This document shows positions 61,144 to 64,000 of a DNA stretch of 64,000 nucleotides, in pieces. The stretch is from contig CAJUSK010000023.1 in the NCBI GenBank assembly GCA_910589075.1, forward strand, positions 1-64,000, in the 5' to 3' direction. Position 1 is the first letter of the stretch, and every line of letters starts with the position of its first letter. This DNA comes from an uncultured Lachnospiraceae bacterium (GTDB lineage: Bacteria; Bacillota; Clostridia; Lachnospirales; Lachnospiraceae). The position numbers and the translations under genes are program-made. The notes under the pieces were generated by a model. The model did no database searches and was not told the origin of the DNA. It saw nothing but the letters and a program-made list of their open reading frames with translations.

Positions 61144-62372
61144 TGATTATAAAGAAGTATCGGGCGAAAACGGAAGCTGAAGCCGTGAATCAGGCAAAAA
61201 AAGAACTTGGACAAAATGCGGTTATCATGAATGTCCGTAATATAAAGAAAAAGGGCGCTCTGTCGTTTATCATGCCGCAGATGGTGGAAGTGACCGTTGC
61301 GATGGAAGATGATGCGGATCGTGAAACTGTCAGGAAGGAGCCGGCGAAACTGTCGCAGGCCCAGGCGGGATATGGAGAAACTCCGGTTCCGTCCAAAACT
61401 TCCGAGGGTATTCTTTCGGATACCCTGTTACAGAGCACAATGGAAAATCGGGAATTTCAGAGTGGAAGAGGAATTGAAGAGCGTCTGGAAAGCCTGCAGA
61501 GCCTTCTGGAGAAGCAGTTGAAACCTGTGGAGGAAGATACGGAAGATGCAGCGGAAGAAGAAGTAGATGAATCGGTGGCATTTATACAGCTTTTATACAA
61601 TATGATGCTGGAAAATGAAGTGAATGAAAAGTATGCCAACCAGATTATTGATGAGATCGAGAAAGGCAGTAACTCCAATCTTCCCATGGATGCGGTTCTT
61701 TCCAGTGTGTATCAGAAGATGATATTGAAATTTGGCAGACCCATGCATATCCAGATGGCCAAATCGGGCCCAAAGGTGATTTTTTTCATAGGGCCAACCG
61801 GTGTGGGAAAGACAACGACGATTGCCAAAATAGCTTCCCGGTTCAGAGTGGATGAAAAAAGGAAAATCGTGTTGCTGACTGCGGATACCTACAGGATCGC
61901 TGCGGCGGAACAGCTACGCACATATGCCAATATATTGGAAGTGCCCTTTCGGGTTGTATATTCTCCGGAAGAAATAGAAACGGCACTACAGGATTTTCAT
62001 TCGTTTGATTATATTCTGGTGGATACGGCAGGCCATTCCCATCAGAATGAGAGCCAGAGGGAAACCATGAGCCAATTACTCCACTGTATAGACGGGAAGG
62101 CGGAAAAAGAGGTATTTCTGGTACTCAGTGCAACGACAAAATACAGGGATCTGGTAGGGATTGCCGATTCCTACAAAGATATTACGGAATACAAACTGAT
62201 TTTTACCAAATTGGATGAAACATCCACTCTTGGAAATCTGTTGAATCTGAAACTCCATACGGGCGCTGCGTTATCATATGTCACGTGTGGACAGAATGTA
62301 CCGGATGATATAGAGAATTTTAATCCACAAAAGACGGTAAAACAATTGCTTGGTGGAAAAAATAAATCATAA
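61143..62372 (+). CDS. flhF: Flagellar placement GTPase FlhF
   Basis: 409 residues. Signal-recognition-particle type GTPase: N-terminal basic region ('MIIKKYRAKTEAEAVNQAKK'), acidic linker, helical N domain, and G domain with 'FIGPTGVGKTTTIAKIASRF' (about 215), 'LLTADTYRIAAAEQLRTYAN' and 'ILVDTAGHS'. Sets flagellar number and position with FlhG. Confidence 0.95.
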   Translation: MIIKKYRAKTEAEAVNQAKKELGQNAVIMNVRNIKKKGALSFIMPQMVEVTVAMEDDADRETVRKEPAKLSQAQAGYGETPVPSKTSEGILSDTLLQSTMENREFQSGRGIEERLESLQSLLEKQLKPVEEDTEDAAEEEVDESVAFIQLLYNMMLENEVNEKYANQIIDEIEKGSNSNLPMDAVLSSVYQKMILKFGRPMHIQMAKSGPKVIFFIGPTGVGKTTTIAKIASRFRVDEKRKIVLLTADTYRIAAAEQLRTYANILEVPFRVVYSPEEIETALQDFHSFDYILVDTAGHSHQNESQRETMSQLLHCIDGKAEKEVFLVLSATTKYRDLVGIADSYKDITEYKLIFTKLDETSTLGNLLNLKLHTGAALSYVTCGQNVPDDIENFNPQKTVKQLLGGKNKS

Positions 62373-62383
62373 AGGAGGCGGCC

Positions 62384-63268
62384 ATGGATCAGGCGGAACA
62401 ATTGCGCAATATTATAAAGGCATCTTTGCAGAGAACCAGGCCTCTGGCAAGGGTTATTACCGTAACGAGCGGGAAAGGCGGCGTAGGCAAGTCCAATACC
62501 TCCATCAATCTGGCGATTCAGCTTAAAAAGATGGGACAACGTGTGATCATATTGGATGCGGATTTCGGGCTTGCAAATATAGAAATCATGTTTGGCGCCA
62601 TTCCGAAACACAATTTAAGCGATTTGATTTATCAGGGGAAAAATATTAAGGAAATCATAACCTGGGGGCCTGGAAATGTGGGCTTTATTTCAGGGGGGAG
62701 CGGGATAGCTGGTCTTTCCAATTTGAGTCGGGAATATCTGAGCTATATTGTTCAGAATTTGGAAGAGCTGGACACGATTGCGGATATTATTATCATTGAT
62801 ACGGGGGCAGGGATTTCCGACGCGGTTCTGGAATTCCTTGTGGCCAGCGGGGAAATTTTGCTGGTGACCACACCGGAGCCCACATCCATTACGGATTCCT
62901 ATTCTCTGTTAAAAGCATTGAACCGGCATCCGAGATTTTCCAGGGAAAATTCACAGGTAAAAGTAATTGCCAACCGTGTAAGCGGTCCGGAAGAGGGCAT
63001 GGATCTCTTTAACAAACTGAATGCGGTGGTTTCCAGATACTTAAAGCTGCCCATTGACTATCTGGGCATGATACCTTATGATAATCAGCTTTCTAAGGCT
63101 GTGATGCAACAGATGCCGGTATCACTGAAAAATCCTTCTGCGAAGTCGGCACAGGCATTTGAGCAGATTGCAGGGGCACTTATGAACAAAGATGCAAATG
63201 AAAATCTGATTAAGCGCGGTATGGCGGCATTTTTTTCCCATATCGTAAACGGAAAGAAGATGGGGTAG
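62384..63268 (+). CDS. flhG: Flagellar number regulator FlhG (MinD-like ATPase)
   Basis: 294 residues. Begins with an activating peptide 'MDQAEQLRNIIK' that stimulates FlhF, followed by deviant Walker A 'VTSGKGGVGKSNTSINLAIQ', 'VIILDADFGLANIEIMFG' and 'IIIIDTGAGISDAVLEF'. C-terminal amphipathic helix for membrane binding is likely near the end. Full length. 12 bases after flhF. Confidence 0.95.
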   Translation: MDQAEQLRNIIKASLQRTRPLARVITVTSGKGGVGKSNTSINLAIQLKKMGQRVIILDADFGLANIEIMFGAIPKHNLSDLIYQGKNIKEIITWGPGNVGFISGGSGIAGLSNLSREYLSYIVQNLEELDTIADIIIIDTGAGISDAVLEFLVASGEILLVTTPEPTSITDSYSLLKALNRHPRFSRENSQVKVIANRVSGPEEGMDLFNKLNAVVSRYLKLPIDYLGMIPYDNQLSKAVMQQMPVSLKNPSAKSAQAFEQIAGALMNKDANENLIKRGMAAFFSHIVNGKKMG

Positions 63269-63271
63269 CAT

Positions 63272-63991
63272 ATGGATTATGGTAAAAAAATTTTAAAGCC
63301 GGGTGTGAATGTCAAACTATGTCCGGAGAACGCCGGCAAGCCAGAGGATGAACAGGAGGAACTCCCCTCATATTACAGTAAAATCAGTGATGTGAGAGAC
63401 GATGGCCTCCTGGAGATTTATATGCCTACACAACAGGGGAAGCTTCAGCTCCTCTCGGCAGGTAAACGGATGTATATGTACTGTTATGCAGGCAATGGCG
63501 TGTATGAGGCTGACGTAGTGGTAAAAGAGCGGTATAAAAGCGACGATATACATTTCGTTATCCTGCAGATGACAGGAGAACTGAAAAAAAATCAAAGGCG
63601 GGAGTATTATCGGTATCAGTGTACGATTCCCATGCAGAATCGTCTGATGGATGCGGATGAAAGAAAATGGATGACAGAGCAGGAAATGCTTGTGGTGGAT
63701 GATGCACTGCCCATGGAAGACAGTATGCTGGTTGACATTAGTGGCGGAGGCCTGCAGTTTATCGGCACCAAAAAATATGTGAAAGATGATATGGTCTATT
63801 GCCGGTTTCAATTCGGGAAAAATTACAGGTTATGTACCTGCATTCTGGAGAGCGTGGGCAATATTGCAAATCATCCGGGGAAGTATCGTAGCAGAGCAAG
63901 ATTTGTTGGTGTGGAAAGACGTGAAAGAGAAGAAATTATTCGTTATATTTTCACATTGGAGCGGGCAAAGAGAAAGTTAGAGCGTGAATAA
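63272..63991 (+). CDS. YcgR-like c-di-GMP receptor with PilZ domain
   Basis: 239 residues from ATG 63272, three bases after flhG. N-terminal YcgR/PilZN-type domain (about 1-110) and a C-terminal PilZ domain with the c-di-GMP motifs RxxxR in 'NQRREYYRYQCTIPM' (about 110) and DxSxxG in 'VDISGGGLQFIG'. Such proteins brake or alter the motor when c-di-GMP is high, and here it sits in the flagellar operon. Both binding motifs are intact. The operon runs on past the window edge. Confidence 0.85.
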   Translation: MDYGKKILKPGVNVKLCPENAGKPEDEQEELPSYYSKISDVRDDGLLEIYMPTQQGKLQLLSAGKRMYMYCYAGNGVYEADVVVKERYKSDDIHFVILQMTGELKKNQRREYYRYQCTIPMQNRLMDADERKWMTEQEMLVVDDALPMEDSMLVDISGGGLQFIGTKKYVKDDMVYCRFQFGKNYRLCTCILESVGNIANHPGKYRSRARFVGVERREREEIIRYIFTLERAKRKLERE

Positions 63992-64000
63992 AACAAGAAA

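Noticed and set aside
1..64000. CRISPR arrays, rRNA and tRNA genes
   Set aside because: No regularly spaced 24-40 bp repeats and no tRNA or rRNA signatures were seen by eye; short tRNA-like folds could still be missed without a covariance search.

Overview
The window looks like a chromosomal segment of a motile, anaerobic Gram-positive bacterium of the class Clostridia, most likely family Lachnospiraceae. This is inferred from the gene families and gene order: dprA-topA-codY followed by a long fla operon with fliY, flbD, flhF and flhG, plus clpC-radA and Tn916-type integration genes. Start sites carry strong AGGAGG-type ribosome binding sites. I saw no rRNA, tRNA or CRISPR array.

Layout. (1) 1-5.5 kb is a decaying accessory region. 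It holds an insertion-sequence tail, a Phd/Doc toxin-antitoxin pair whose toxin has an in-frame stop, a large OLD-type ATPase/TOPRIM protein fused to a HEPN-like N-terminal region, a truncated UvrD-type helicase, an IS3-family remnant and a broken cation/proton antiporter. The OLD plus UvrD pairing resembles a Gabija-type phage defence locus that is being lost. (2) 6.1-12.2 kb is a sugar-use island: a LacI regulator and a sucrose-class PTS permease on the minus strand, divergent from a HAD phosphatase and an amylosucrase-family (GH13_4) enzyme. Two matching operator-like palindromes each sit just downstream of one of two facing promoters. (3) 12.46-15.02 kb is a very small Tn916-like element (broken Dam methylase, Xis, Int) bounded by two ~60 bp imperfect direct repeats. 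(4) 15.1-25.9 kb carries housekeeping genes: a low-molecular-weight phosphatase, pyrE, small membrane proteins, an M29-like aminopeptidase, purE-purM-purN-purD, a YvyF-like zinc-ribbon protein and an SH3 membrane protein with a very acidic tail. (5) 25.97-37.8 kb has a GntR regulator overlapping clpC, then radA, a lone pilT, comM, dprA, topA and codY: proteolysis, DNA repair and uptake, and nutrient sensing. (6) 37.95-63.99 kb is one nearly unbroken flagellar operon: flgB, flgC, fliE-fliJ, a MotE-like gene, fliK, flgD, a small conserved gene, flgE, flbD, motA, motB, fliL, fliM, fliY, cheY, fliO-fliR, flhB, flhA, flhF, flhG and a PilZ gene.

The flagellar genes encode, in assembly order, the rod, MS ring, switch, export ATPase and gate, hook, stator and placement GTPases. 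CodY lies directly upstream, ahead of a hairpin terminator. The most unusual items are the HEPN/OLD chimera with no visible Walker A, the PTS + GH13_4 sugar operon, the mini Tn916-like element with hairpin-forming end repeats, the GntR gene in the position where ctsR-mcsA-mcsB would be expected, and a 155 bp inverted-repeat element at 31.8 kb.
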